A DNA stretch of 54,390 nt from Candidatus Nitrosocosmicus agrestis (GTDB lineage: Archaea; Thermoproteota; Nitrososphaeria; Nitrososphaerales; Nitrososphaeraceae): the NCBI RefSeq assembly GCF_008389435.1, contig NZ_VUYS01000007.1, forward strand, positions 1 through 54,390, in the 5' to 3' direction. This document shows, piece after piece, positions 8,864-17,812 of the stretch. Each line of letters starts with the position of its first letter. The first letter of the stretch is position 1. The position numbers and the translations under genes are program-made. The notes under the pieces were generated by a model. That model was not told the origin of the DNA. It searched no databases and was given only the letters and a program-made list of their open reading frames with translations.

Positions 8864-9277
8864 TTAATTCTTTGACTCCCTAAGGAATTCATCGTAAATG
8901 GCTTTGACACGAGTGGCTGATAACCCTGAACCTTCTTCGATTCCAGACTCGGTAACCTTGATCTTATCCATTACAATAATAGCCCCAACATCCTCCCGGA
9001 TCTTAACCAGACCTGGAAATACTCGGGATAATCTTTCAGCGAGAGCCTTTAAATTAAATGGTCTTTCCAAAAGTTTTACCTCTTTTACAAATAAACCGTT
9101 AATCATCAATTTTTGAATTTGTGGAGAATCCACATTATCTAAAATTAAATCAAATTTTTCATTGAGGCCGGTTAGAACGCCAGAATAAGTTTTATTGTCC
9201 GAAGTTTCAATAGAAACTTTTTTTCCTAAAAATTGTACGCTTTCTTCAGCAAATTTTCTTGAAATTAAAGCAGCCAT
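8864..9277 (-). CDS. Lsm/Sm-like RNA-binding protein with C-terminal domain (SmAP3-like)
   Basis: 137 residues. Residues about 10-70 form an Sm fold: Sm1-like KVSIETSDNKTYSGVLTGLNEKFDLILDNV and an Sm2-like IQKLMINGLFVKEVKLLE. The remaining 65 residues form a second alpha/beta domain, as in the two-domain archaeal SmAP3 type. These proteins assemble into rings that bind U-rich RNA. It is immediately upstream of tgtA (2-nt gap), suggesting a shared role or shared regulation in tRNA/RNA metabolism. It starts at ATG with TATA-like repeats about 27-37 nt upstream. Confidence 0.87.
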   Translation of the reverse strand: MAALISRKFAEESVQFLGKKVSIETSDNKTYSGVLTGLNEKFDLILDNVDSPQIQKLMINGLFVKEVKLLERPFNLKALAERLSRVFPGLVKIREDVGAIIVMDKIKVTESGIEEGSGLSATRVKAIYDEFLRESKN

Positions 9278-9303
9278 AATCCAAGAGGATAAATATCTTA
9301 AGG

Positions 9304-9314
9304 TATATATATAT
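9304..9314 (-). promoter_or_regulatory. TATA-like promoter of the lsm-tgtA operon
   Basis: A TATATATATAT tract lies 27-37 nt before the Lsm start codon on the minus strand, the usual distance for an archaeal TATA box driving a leaderless or short-leader mRNA. Confidence 0.45.
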
Positions 9315-9318
9315 GAAA

Positions 9319-9915
9319 TCAGTTTAGGTGAGATTTAACTAAGTATTCCAACATGTCTGGATCATTTTGAACTAATGATAGCCAGTCTACTTCACCAAAT
9401 GACCTTAATTTTTCATTTGAAATCATGGTGATAATTTTTTGTGCAGATAATGAAGGCAAAATATTAATGGAGTTTATTAATTCTGAAAGTTTTGAAAATT
9501 CGAATGTTTTTGACGAATCATATGAAATAAATCCTAAAATTTCGGCATTCATATTATCCTTGGTCTTAGAGGGCGAATATGATCTCTCATCATAAATTTT
9601 TTTTAGTTCGTAAGGAGATCTTCTCAAAATAATTACCAAGTCAACCAATTTAGAATCGATTACATACGGTGCAAGATGTCCCACTATTATCGAATTTTGA
9701 GATTTCCCCTCAGAAAGAATCAAAGAAAAATGATCCCTGGTTCTATCGGTATCCACCTCTAAACCTTCCGCATCATGAGAGGATATAGTCAATAAATTTT
9801 CTGAAAAAATAATCTTATTTATATCAAAGACGGATGCGTTGTCCAAAAAATTTGAAAGAGACTCAGCAACGGTGTGCTTTCCAACGCCGGGTGTGCCGGT
9901 AATCACAATTTTCAA
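9319..9915 (-). CDS. AK6/Fap7-type adenylate kinase-like NTPase
   Basis: A 198-residue P-loop kinase starting MKIVITGTPGVGKH. The P-loop is followed by an NMP-binding region and by HLAPYVIDSKLVDLVIILRRSPYELKK, which matches the archaeal/eukaryotic AK6 (Fap7/hCINAP) family rather than classical Adk. Family members have adenylate kinase and ATPase activity and act in small-subunit rRNA maturation. The usual Ser/Thr after the P-loop Lys13 is His14, followed by Thr15. The C-terminal tail of about 40 residues (SFGEVDWLSLVQNDPDM) is longer than in typical AK6 and looks lineage-specific. Confidence 0.82.
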   Translation of the reverse strand: MKIVITGTPGVGKHTVAESLSNFLDNASVFDINKIIFSENLLTISSHDAEGLEVDTDRTRDHFSLILSEGKSQNSIIVGHLAPYVIDSKLVDLVIILRRSPYELKKIYDERSYSPSKTKDNMNAEILGFISYDSSKTFEFSKLSELINSINILPSLSAQKIITMISNEKLRSFGEVDWLSLVQNDPDMLEYLVKSHLN

Positions 9916-9980
9916 CCTACATTATCATTTCCATATAGGTTGTAAATTTTTAGATTCAATGATTTAATTGCGCCAGTCCA

Positions 9981-10178
9981 TTAAGAATAATCATTAAAGA
10001 AATTATTTATATAATCAGTCAGGTCATCTCTTAATTTGATCACCTTTGCCCTCTTGTCACCATCCAGATTGGTGTGAAGCAATACGTCTAAACCTTCCAC
10101 TAGATATTTTATATTGGAGAAAGTTAGCAAAGTCTTTTGATTGCTATCGGCATTTTCTACCACGATGATAATGGCCAT
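9981..10178 (-). CDS. Hypothetical protein, 65 aa
   Basis: A short acidic protein with a beta-like N-terminus (MAIIIVVENAD) and two amphipathic helices (FSNIKYLVEGLDVLL and KVIKLRDDLTDYINNFF). Composition is protein-like and the start is ATG. It lies 66 bp upstream of the AK6 gene on the same strand and may be cotranscribed. No family recognised. Confidence 0.55.
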   Translation of the reverse strand: MAIIIVVENADSNQKTLLTFSNIKYLVEGLDVLLHTNLDGDKRAKVIKLRDDLTDYINNFFNDYS

Positions 10179-10319
10179 TTGGAATTGTTAAAGTTTATGG
10201 TCGTAAATATTCTCATCAATTGCCATGATCATCATCCCGATCGTTGACTATTGAACTGGATGTATCATATAGAAAAATCTTGTCAAACTTTAATATATAT
10301 ATAATCATGCATTTCATTC

Positions 10320-11276
10320 ATGATAAAAAGACTTGGGGTAATTTTTTCAGGACTTTTAATACTGTTATTATTATCAAATATTGGTTACAATACAGGCTTG
10401 CATGTATTTGCGCAAAATAATACAAATGCTACTGATTCGGTAGGTACTGTTTCTTCCCCAATCAGTGCAACATCCAACGCAACAAAGTTAGATGGCGGTA
10501 TAAAAATTACTTCACCTGACAAAGGTGATCTAGTTCCCTTAAACTCCAATAAATCATTAGTTATTAACGGAGTTTCAAAAGATAATGCAACTTCTGATTG
10601 TGATGTAACTATCATATTAAATAATGTGAAACCATATCAGAATGTTCAACCAACAGGATTGGGAGGCTCCAATGACTATTCTTCATGGAAACATACACTT
10701 TCAAGCAATTACACCAGCATTAATGAGGGAAACAACAAGATAACATCTAAGATATACTGTGCAAACCTTGGAGGTCAGTCCTCTCAAGCTTATTATTCTG
10801 TTAACGTAACTGCAACCAACTTTACTCAAGCACAATTATCTAATTATGAAATGATGTTGAATTCATCAGCCAATTCAACAAACAGCAATGGTACTGCTGG
10901 AAACACTACTTTAGCTTCAGGAGTATTGCAACCAGCTGCACAAATCCAACAGTTCAATCAGAATACTGGAAGCGGACCAATCTGCTGCAATGTTGGCGGA
11001 GCTAGTACAACAACTCCAGTTGGCGGAGTCACATCTGCAACTGAATTAGGCAATGACGATACACCTGTGACTACTACTGACGACGAAGAGGAAGATGATG
11101 ACAGCAGCAGAAATGACGATAACGAAGATGACAACAGTAATGATGATGACAGCAGCAGAAATGACGATAACGAAGATGACAACAGTAATGATAACGATAA
11201 TGACAATGGAGGAGACATAATGGATAGTATTGAAGACTCGATAAGAGATAGCGGAATCGACTTTAGTTTCGATTAG
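10320..11276 (+). CDS. Exported protein with acidic, tandemly repeated C-terminus
   Basis: 318 residues with a clear signal peptide (about 1-31, ending near LHVFAQN). The mid-section (about 55-165) looks like a beta-sandwich: GGIKITSPDKGDLVPLNSNKS, then KPYQNVQPTGLGG and YSVNVTATNFT. A Ser/Thr/Asn linker with a cysteine pair (GPICCNVGG) follows. The last 60 residues are almost all Asp, Glu, Asn and Ser, built from a 16-residue unit present twice. There is no C-terminal membrane anchor. Probably a cell-surface or S-layer-associated protein whose acidic tail could bind cations; this is inference. Start ATG, monocistronic. Confidence 0.72.
   Translation: MIKRLGVIFSGLLILLLLSNIGYNTGLHVFAQNNTNATDSVGTVSSPISATSNATKLDGGIKITSPDKGDLVPLNSNKSLVINGVSKDNATSDCDVTIILNNVKPYQNVQPTGLGGSNDYSSWKHTLSSNYTSINEGNNKITSKIYCANLGGQSSQAYYSVNVTATNFTQAQLSNYEMMLNSSANSTNSNGTAGNTTLASGVLQPAAQIQQFNQNTGSGPICCNVGGASTTTPVGGVTSATELGNDDTPVTTTDDEEEDDDSSRNDDNEDDNSNDDDSSRNDDNEDDNSNDNDNDNGGDIMDSIEDSIRDSGIDFSFD
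11094..11189 (+). repeat. 48-bp tandem repeat, two copies, coding for an acidic 16-aa unit
   Basis: Two adjacent 48-bp units (11094-11141 and 11142-11189) encode DDDSSRNDDNEDDNSN twice. The copies are identical at the DNA level, pointing to recent in-frame slippage or unequal exchange. Confidence 0.93.
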
Positions 11277-11550
11277 CTATTACATCTGAAAGTCAGTCAA
11301 CTTTCAAATTTTTTGTAATATTGTAATATTTTTTTAATCATTTCAATTTAAAAAATCCTTTTTCACCCCAGTAGTTGAATATATCCTTACAAGTAGAGTA
11401 AAATTATTAGGACCGAACATCTCGGCATTGGAACCAAAACCATAATTCTTATTCACCGAATCGTATTAGTCGGCCATATTCCTACTACAAAAAAATGAAA
11501 TTTGACGGAAATGACGATATTTATAATATCCAATATTGCTCATCAATCTT

Positions 11551-13203
11551 ATGTTAAGCAAAGATCAAGCAGACCAAATTATTGAACATTATGTGCTAGG
11601 TTATGCTAGGGATGAAATAGCTACGATGTTGAGGGTATCAACAGGATCAGTGTCAAATATTATAGGCAGATGGAGGAAGAGAAATGAAATCCCTGATGTT
11701 GACGAAATAAGACAGTTCATGAGGATGTTAAGAAAAACAAAATTGACTTTAAAACAATGTTCAGAGGGATTTAGAATGTTCCAGCTTATGAATAGATTTT
11801 CAACAGAAGAAAATGAAAATATCGACTTTGACCAAAATAATTTTACCACTTTTGTTGAAGAACTTTATGATGTATGTATAAAACATCAACTACTGCCAAA
11901 CATGATAATATCTTGGTTCCGAGATTTAATAAAAATTTTATATGAATATCAACACAGAACAGAAAATAGTAATAACTCTAATCAACTCGAAGAGGATAAT
12001 GATTATTCAAAATTGAAGAAATCGATTCCTCTAGCAACTACAATTTCTTCTTTAATTGAAGAAATGAAACAAGAGGTACAAGTTTGCAGAAAGAAGAAAA
12101 GAGAATTAGTTAAAGAAATCGATTCATATGTGATTATTTTAGATAATCTAAATAAAGAAATATCAAATTTAAAGCAAGATAAAATCTACTTCCTTTCCAT
12201 GTATAGTACTTTTTCTATTGTAGACAAGTATCTGAAGGAGAATTGTAATATAGATCTGAGTACCGAATTAGAATTGTTTGCAAATGTGCTGAATGGTTTC
12301 AAGGAAAAAGGATATGATCTCAAGGCAATATTTGAAAAATACAATATAGCTACTGAAATTGATTGGGTAATAGATCAAAATAGAAAGACAGTAAACTCTC
12401 TACAAGAAGAAATAGAAGGATTACAGAAAAAGAAAAGCGATAATGAGGCACTTTTAGAGGCAAGTAGGAAGAATTGGGAGACATTCACTCAACTAGAGAT
12501 AATGAAGTTTGGCTTAGAAGAACTCAAACAATTGTGGCTAATTGTAACAGATATTGCAATAAGTAGAGGAATAGATTCACATGAAGCGATTTCAGTATTT
12601 ATTAGAGATGTAGAAGAAAACTATTATGAAAAGCTTCTATTCGAAAATAGAGTTATTCAGAAGAAAAAAGAATTAGAGATAACAAATAATCAGTTAATTT
12701 TAAATAGGCATATCCTTTCAGATCAACCTTTCATAGGAACATCAATGTCACAACTTTATCGAAACGGAATCACGGAGCATGACATTGTTGAACTTGTTCA
12801 TTTATTCCAGAATAGTTTTTTGCGAAATGAACGAGATAAAAAATTAAGAACTGAAGCTTATTCAAATGAAACCTCAAAGAATAATGGATGGAAAGCACTA
12901 GCAGAAGATTTAAAAAAATATGATGGAATTAAGGAGGCAGTTAGATGGGAGACAATTAATCTAAATAAACTAAGAGACAAATATTCGGTATTAATAAAAG
13001 ATATGAAGGATTTATCATACTTGTACCAAACTGCGTTTCATCTAATCAACTTATTAAATAATTCTTATTCTTATTTTAAAGGGTATTTTGATCAATGTCA
13101 AAACAAAAATATTTTTAATTTTATGCCTGGCAACAGACTAGTACCTCTTATCATCTTGGTATCCCACCCATCGAAGAACGATAAAGAGGAAGAAAGAGAT
13201 TAG
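11551..13203 (+). CDS. HTH protein with long coiled coil
   Basis: The 550-residue product begins with a helix-turn-helix of transposase/sigma-like type (about residues 8-43: YARDEIATMLRVSTGSVSNI, then WRKR), followed by about 430 residues of heptad-like, Lys/Glu-rich helix in several blocks (for example about 170-220 and 280-315), and a less regular C-terminus. I chose ATG 11551 rather than an in-frame TTG at 11536 because TTATAATAT at 11521-11529 lies about 26 nt before the ATG. An N-terminal DNA-binding unit on a long rod suggests a chromatin, recombination or multi-site regulatory role. It is convergent with radA. No exact family is recognised. Confidence 0.75.
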   Translation: MLSKDQADQIIEHYVLGYARDEIATMLRVSTGSVSNIIGRWRKRNEIPDVDEIRQFMRMLRKTKLTLKQCSEGFRMFQLMNRFSTEENENIDFDQNNFTTFVEELYDVCIKHQLLPNMIISWFRDLIKILYEYQHRTENSNNSNQLEEDNDYSKLKKSIPLATTISSLIEEMKQEVQVCRKKKRELVKEIDSYVIILDNLNKEISNLKQDKIYFLSMYSTFSIVDKYLKENCNIDLSTELELFANVLNGFKEKGYDLKAIFEKYNIATEIDWVIDQNRKTVNSLQEEIEGLQKKKSDNEALLEASRKNWETFTQLEIMKFGLEELKQLWLIVTDIAISRGIDSHEAISVFIRDVEENYYEKLLFENRVIQKKKELEITNNQLILNRHILSDQPFIGTSMSQLYRNGITEHDIVELVHLFQNSFLRNERDKKLRTEAYSNETSKNNGWKALAEDLKKYDGIKEAVRWETINLNKLRDKYSVLIKDMKDLSYLYQTAFHLINLLNNSYSYFKGYFDQCQNKNIFNFMPGNRLVPLIILVSHPSKNDKEEERD

Positions 13204-13276
13204 AATTATATGCCTTATATGACAAAAACAAAGAAGTAGGGATAGAAGGTTTCTCTATATCAAATCATTCGCCGTT

Positions 13277-14383
13277 TTACTTTCCTCTTTTTGAACTTGT
13301 CTCTTCTTCCAAATCATCTACTCCCCTCTCAGTTACTGTAAATTTAGTATCTGAGTAGGGATGATAAGGAGAATCGATCATCTTTGCAGTTCTATTTTCA
13401 CCAGACTTTCTGAGATAGATCCTGTAAGTTGAAGCATGACCTAAAACATTTCCTCCCGCGGCCTTAGTTGGGTCACCAAAGAAGGTATCGGGTGAGGACT
13501 GTACCTGATTTGTTATTACAACAGTAATGTTGTAAATTTCTGCGAGTCGGATGATTTTGTGTAACATTCCATTCAGTCTTTGCTGTCTATCGGCAAGGGT
13601 ACCTCTTCCTGCAAATTCTGCTCTATGTAATGATATAATACTATCTATTATAACTAGTCGTGCTTTGAAATCATTAATGTATTTACCGAGATCCTTTACA
13701 ATTAGTTCAAGATGAGAGCTATTGTAAACTTTACAAACTGCAATGCTCTTTAACACACTAGCTGGATCTAATCCTCTAGACACTGCAATTTGATCTATTC
13801 TTTCTGGTCTGAAGGTTCCCTCAGTATCGATATAGATAGAACCGCTTCCATATCCTCCTTCCGAAACTGGCTGGCTAGCCATCACACAAAGTGTATGACA
13901 TATCTGAGATTTTCCTGAACCAAATTCACCATAGAATTCAGTTACTGCTTGAGTTTCAACACCTCCAAGTAAAAGTCGATCTAATGCTTTTGATCCGGTA
14001 GTGCATCTTAACATCGATTTTCTTTTTTCTAAAGCAATATCAGCAGTAACGAATTCCTTGTCCAACAAATTGGAATCCCTCAATAGTTGTTGGGCTGCAA
14101 TGATAAATGCCGCTGCACTCTCTTTTGAAGAATTAATTTCAACTGAAAGTTCTTCTGCACTTGCAACAGCAAGATCCATTACTGTCAGTATACCTGCATC
14201 CCTTAATTTTTTAGCAGTGGTAGGTCCAATACCTGGAATATCTTGAATATCCAAATCATCAATCATTGTAGGAATAGGTTTTGATTCTAGTTCATCATTG
14301 GTTGAGATTTCTGGGCTTTCGCTGGAAAGAGCATTGATAGCATCTTCTTCCTTTATCCTTTCACTATGCTTTTTTTCTGCCAT
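13277..14383 (-). CDS. radA: DNA repair and recombination protein RadA
   Basis: The archaeal Rad51/RecA recombinase, 368 residues. An acidic leader is followed by a helix-hairpin-helix domain (about 44-105: DIPGIGPTTAKKLRDAG) and the ATPase core with Walker A GEFGSGKS at 152-159 and Walker B-like ARLVIIDSI. The DNA-binding loop region ITNQVQSSPDTFFGDPTKAAGGN is present. It forms nucleoprotein filaments on single-stranded DNA and drives strand exchange. The N-terminal acidic/Lys leader (about 40 aa) is a little longer than in many archaea. Starts at ATG; convergent with the HTH/coiled-coil gene. Confidence 0.97.
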   Translation of the reverse strand: MAEKKHSERIKEEDAINALSSESPEISTNDELESKPIPTMIDDLDIQDIPGIGPTTAKKLRDAGILTVMDLAVASAEELSVEINSSKESAAAFIIAAQQLLRDSNLLDKEFVTADIALEKRKSMLRCTTGSKALDRLLLGGVETQAVTEFYGEFGSGKSQICHTLCVMASQPVSEGGYGSGSIYIDTEGTFRPERIDQIAVSRGLDPASVLKSIAVCKVYNSSHLELIVKDLGKYINDFKARLVIIDSIISLHRAEFAGRGTLADRQQRLNGMLHKIIRLAEIYNITVVITNQVQSSPDTFFGDPTKAAGGNVLGHASTYRIYLRKSGENRTAKMIDSPYHPYSDTKFTVTERGVDDLEEETSSKRGK

Positions 14384-14462
14384 GATATACTATAACATGC
14401 TATACAGATAATTAAATGATTGCGTAGTACAGTAATATCTCAAATAGGAACTAACATCAAGT

Positions 14463-15278
14463 TTAGTCATCTTCTTCTAGTATCAATAATTCATCATTTT
14501 TGAAATTCTTAAAAGAATCAGTAATTCCAAGTAATTCATTATTATAAAATATGTTGGCCACCAGTGCATCCCTGATAGTCAAATTAACAGTATTAATCTT
14601 AAATAATTGAATAGTAATTGGAACCTTGTTCATAAATATCTCATTATCAATCTTTACATCAACAAATCCATTGATAGGTGTGCTAGAGAATTGATTAAAT
14701 CGGACAAGAGAATTATTGACACCATGGAAATTCAATAGTTCAACAAAATGCTTATCGATTCCATTAATAGTTATTAATTTGAAATTGGCGTGAAAATCAG
14801 TCACTAATCCTCTAGATACATTCAGAAACCAAACTCCCGAAACAAGTTTGGGATACAAGTAAAACAAATCAGTTTGTATGGTTTGGTTTCCATCAGCATT
14901 GCCTAGTTTTTGTTGGTAATTTTGTATTTCAACAGGCATGTGACTTTTTAAGTAACTTGGGCTTGGTGTTAGCACGGTTGCTAGTAACCCCTTTGTAAAA
15001 AAGGTATTAGAATTGTTGATAGCAGAAGAGGAGAAAGCGTTAGAGGATGGTTGGTTATTCGGATTTTGTGAGTATAGTGGGTTGCCCGGTAATAATAAAT
15101 CGTCGCCGATTTGTGCATAGATTTTAGGAAAAGAATTATTAAAAAAAGTAGATACAATCCCCACTCCAAAATATGAAAATGATGAAAAAAGGGACAATAA
15201 GGTAATCGCAGTCACAATAGTAGCTACAAAAATAGTTAAAACAAATAAGAAAGATGTGACAGAATATCGATTACACAA
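14463..15278 (-). CDS. Exported/membrane-anchored protein, 271 aa
   Basis: It has a hydrophobic N-terminal segment (about residues 7-33) that could be a signal anchor, then a Ser/Asn-rich spacer and a beta-rich domain (NADGNQTIQTDLFYLYPKL through FNQFSSTPINGFVDVKID). No cysteines suited to catalysis and no known motif. The only available start is TTG (15276-15278). It belongs to a run of exported proteins that leads up to amoC. Function unknown; probably extracytoplasmic. Confidence 0.65.
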   Translation of the reverse strand: MCNRYSVTSFLFVLTIFVATIVTAITLLSLFSSFSYFGVGIVSTFFNNSFPKIYAQIGDDLLLPGNPLYSQNPNNQPSSNAFSSSAINNSNTFFTKGLLATVLTPSPSYLKSHMPVEIQNYQQKLGNADGNQTIQTDLFYLYPKLVSGVWFLNVSRGLVTDFHANFKLITINGIDKHFVELLNFHGVNNSLVRFNQFSSTPINGFVDVKIDNEIFMNKVPITIQLFKINTVNLTIRDALVANIFYNNELLGITDSFKNFKNDELLILEEDD

Positions 15279-15600
15279 ATTTAGCTTTTAAATAAATCCA
15301 TAATATAAAATGTTATTTGTAAAAATATGATTTATTAAATGATTATTTCATTCTACTGTTCTACGATGTAATTGCTAAGTCATGATAGACAAAATAAGAT
15401 AAGATAAGATAAAAGAATTTGATCAATTTCGTATGGCAACCAATTAGCCGCTACTCCAAATTTTAGGAGTTGTTATCAGCAAGATAATATTATTGCTAGC
15501 AACTTAATTTGGCTTGATTTGACTTGACTGGACTTCTTACTGCACTTCCTATTTACTCGCCAATTACTCTAAATATCAAATATGGTATATCGCACTCCAA
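15279..15600. other. Intergenic stretch with short direct repeats
   Basis: About 320 bp without a gene, serving as the upstream region of the 14463-15278 gene. It contains a short (ATAAG)n-like run around 15392-15412 and a CTTGA/TTTGACTTGACTGGACTT-like run near 15512-15535. No RNA gene or ORF is supported. Confidence 0.5.
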
Positions 15601-16653
15601 TTACATAGGTGGCATCATAGACATGGTATGATTCATGGCTGTCCCCCCGCCCATTGCCATAGAGCCGTTTTTGGATGGCATTAGTGAAAAGGTCATCATA
15701 CCATCAGTCTTGTTGTCATTATTTTTTAAATAATCGTTTGCAATTTGAAGTACTATTGGTTTAGTCATCATAAAGTGCACTACGTCTTTTGTTTGATTGT
15801 TTCCATCAACCATCAAAACATTGGTTACATCTTTACCATTTGCAAATCCCTTATATGCTCCATCAGCTGAAAGTATACTGAGTTTTGGAACATCAACTTC
15901 CTGATGAACAAACACGGTATTCTTTGGATCATTTAGTCTTTTAAGATCGTAATTAAATGGCATTGTGAAATTAATCGAATTCGTATTCTTGTTATATGTA
16001 ATATTGCCTATCTCGTCATAATATGAAGTGACTTTTGTGAGTGTAGATTTACCATCTATATCTAAATTGACCGTCTTTGATGCTCCAATACTAAGCCAAC
16101 TATCAAACTCAGGCTGTTGGTCATCGGGAATAATAGTACGTGAGAAATCTACAGTCACTATTCTAACAATGAAATTATACAGCCCACCTTCATAAAACAC
16201 TGGCCCAGAAGCCACTACAGGAGAATTTGCTCTACTGGCGTATGCATTAAGAATCGGATCTAATTCACCATATACAGATATTCGATTTTGATTTTTGGGC
16301 TGCATTTCTATATACAAGTCACCGTCTGGATTAAAGAACCAGTCAGACAGCAAAGTTTTACCATCTTTTTTGATTGTAATGAAATAGGTAACCTCCTTAA
16401 ACGTTTGATTTGTATTAGAATCAAATAGCTTAAATTCCACTGTTGGTCTTTGGCCCAAATCTTTTATTGTTTCTGTGGTTACTATAGGTGGATTCATTTT
16501 TATTAATAGATCAGCCTTTCGATCACCCAAAGAAGCTGACAGCTGTTCCATAAATAGTCCATCACCAAAAGCACTCTTTGAAGAGAGATAAAATGTTAGT
16601 AATGGGCTAGATAGTAATATAAAAATGAAAACCAAAGAAAAAACAAATCTCAT
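15601..16653 (-). CDS. Exported protein with Met/His-rich C-terminus
   Basis: I place the start at ATG 16651-16653, giving 350 residues with a proper signal peptide (MRFVFSLVFIFILLSSPLLT, cleavage near KSAFG). The frame extends upstream to 16770 but would then overlap the divergent gene, and TATA-like sequence lies just before 16653. The body is beta-rich (KADLLIKMNPPIVT, FFNPDGDLYIEM, SRTIIPDDQQPEFDSW). The last 32 residues contain ten Met and one His (NGSMAMGGG, MNHTMSMMPPM). Such tails can bind Cu(I) in known copper proteins, so a copper role is possible but is inference. Unknown family; lies 1.2 kb upstream of amoC. Confidence 0.72.
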   Translation of the reverse strand: MRFVFSLVFIFILLSSPLLTFYLSSKSAFGDGLFMEQLSASLGDRKADLLIKMNPPIVTTETIKDLGQRPTVEFKLFDSNTNQTFKEVTYFITIKKDGKTLLSDWFFNPDGDLYIEMQPKNQNRISVYGELDPILNAYASRANSPVVASGPVFYEGGLYNFIVRIVTVDFSRTIIPDDQQPEFDSWLSIGASKTVNLDIDGKSTLTKVTSYYDEIGNITYNKNTNSINFTMPFNYDLKRLNDPKNTVFVHQEVDVPKLSILSADGAYKGFANGKDVTNVLMVDGNNQTKDVVHFMMTKPIVLQIANDYLKNNDNKTDGMMTFSLMPSKNGSMAMGGGTAMNHTMSMMPPM

Positions 16654-16739
16654 ATTATAAATTAAAAGTAATTTAATATATATAATTATTATCACAACTA
16701 TAATAAAAATTATATCAACCAAAATGTACTGCTTGGTTA

Positions 16740-17618
16740 ATGAATCGTTATTTACTTTTAGTCGTATCAATCACTTTAACTATTCAATTTCTCATACTTG
16801 CAGGTGGAATTTCGCCATTACAAAATGCATCAGGTCAGTCTAATTCAAGTGCAATAGCAACAACATCTGCTGCTGATACGACCGGCACGGTCACAGCAAA
16901 CTATTTTGCAAGATTCAATTGCGGAGCCATAAACGATGACAGTGGTCCTCTGAGACCAGGAAAATATGACTCTGATATTACAATATTTAACAAAAAAGAC
17001 TTCCCTGTAACAGTAATCTGGAAAGCAATTGCTGTAGACCAACAGTACAACAGCAATTACCACATCCTTACTGTGCCTTCAGAAAAAATAGTAAACGTTA
17101 ATTGTGAAAAGATCCAGCCTTTTTCACAACTTAATAATAATAGTAGTAATAGTAGCAACAATAGTTCTGCAGGTAGGTTTACTGAAGGTGTTGTGAAAAT
17201 CGAGATAAGTATAGACAACGGAATACTAGTAAATAATTTCCTTAATAATCAGAACAGCAATGAGATGATAAGTGCAGCAGAAATTGGAAATTTAGTGAAT
17301 GTTGACGTTTTGCATACCGTAAATACACTGGACGACCTTAACAAAGAAGTTCTGTATCTAAAGACAGACTTTTCCCTTCCTAGCGACAACGGTATGGGCA
17401 GAAACAATTTCACAGCGGTATTTCATATTAGTCCGGACAAAATAATCGACCCGATCTCACTTATAAAGACTAAACTAGAATCGACAATATCAAACAACAA
17501 CTCAACTATAAAAGAAAGGGTCTTGGATATACGGGTAACAGATAGTGAAGTTATCTCAGACACATTAACGGACAACCATGCACTAACCGTGCAAAGAGTA
17601 GAACCCATTATTTCTTGA
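16740..17618 (+). CDS. Exported protein, 292 aa, upstream of amoC
   Basis: It begins with a signal peptide (about 1-33, ending near QNASGQS), followed by a Thr/Ala/Ser linker and a beta-rich body with two spaced cysteines (FARFNCGAINDDSGPL and IVNVNCEKIQ) that could form a disulfide. An Asn/Ser run (NNNSSNSSNNSS) sits mid-protein. The C-terminus is soluble, with no membrane anchor. It starts at ATG 16740, divergent from the Met-rich protein; the two share an 86-bp AT-rich promoter region. It ends 12 bp before the amoC repeat block. Function unknown. Confidence 0.68.
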   Translation: MNRYLLLVVSITLTIQFLILAGGISPLQNASGQSNSSAIATTSAADTTGTVTANYFARFNCGAINDDSGPLRPGKYDSDITIFNKKDFPVTVIWKAIAVDQQYNSNYHILTVPSEKIVNVNCEKIQPFSQLNNNSSNSSNNSSAGRFTEGVVKIEISIDNGILVNNFLNNQNSNEMISAAEIGNLVNVDVLHTVNTLDDLNKEVLYLKTDFSLPSDNGMGRNNFTAVFHISPDKIIDPISLIKTKLESTISNNNSTIKERVLDIRVTDSEVISDTLTDNHALTVQRVEPIIS

Positions 17619-17775
17619 TATTATATAGTGATAATCATACACGTTTATCACTGATGTTTAACTTCAAATAATTTCTATAGGCGATAATATTATAATAATT
17701 ATTTAATAAAATAGAGGTAATAATATTAATTACATATAAAACTACCGTATAGTTTATAATTTCTTTATTAAATAT

Positions 17776-17784
17776 CTTATATAG
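17776..17784 (+). promoter_or_regulatory. TATA-like box of amoC copy 1
   Basis: CTTATATAG lies about 33 nt before the ATG, predicting a leader of a few nucleotides. The same box occurs in copy 2 at 31706-31714. Another AT-rich element (TTTATTAAATA) lies just upstream. Confidence 0.45.
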
Positions 17785-17812
17785 TAGATCAATGAAGATA
17801 GATTGAAGATAT

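Noticed and set aside
10958-11218. Ser/Leu-rich minus-strand frame
   Set aside because: It is the complement of the acidic Asp/Ser repeat region of the exported protein.
16654-16770. 39-residue N-terminal extension of the Met-rich exported protein
   Set aside because: It would overlap the divergent gene at 16740 and place a second hydrophobic stretch before a normal signal peptide.
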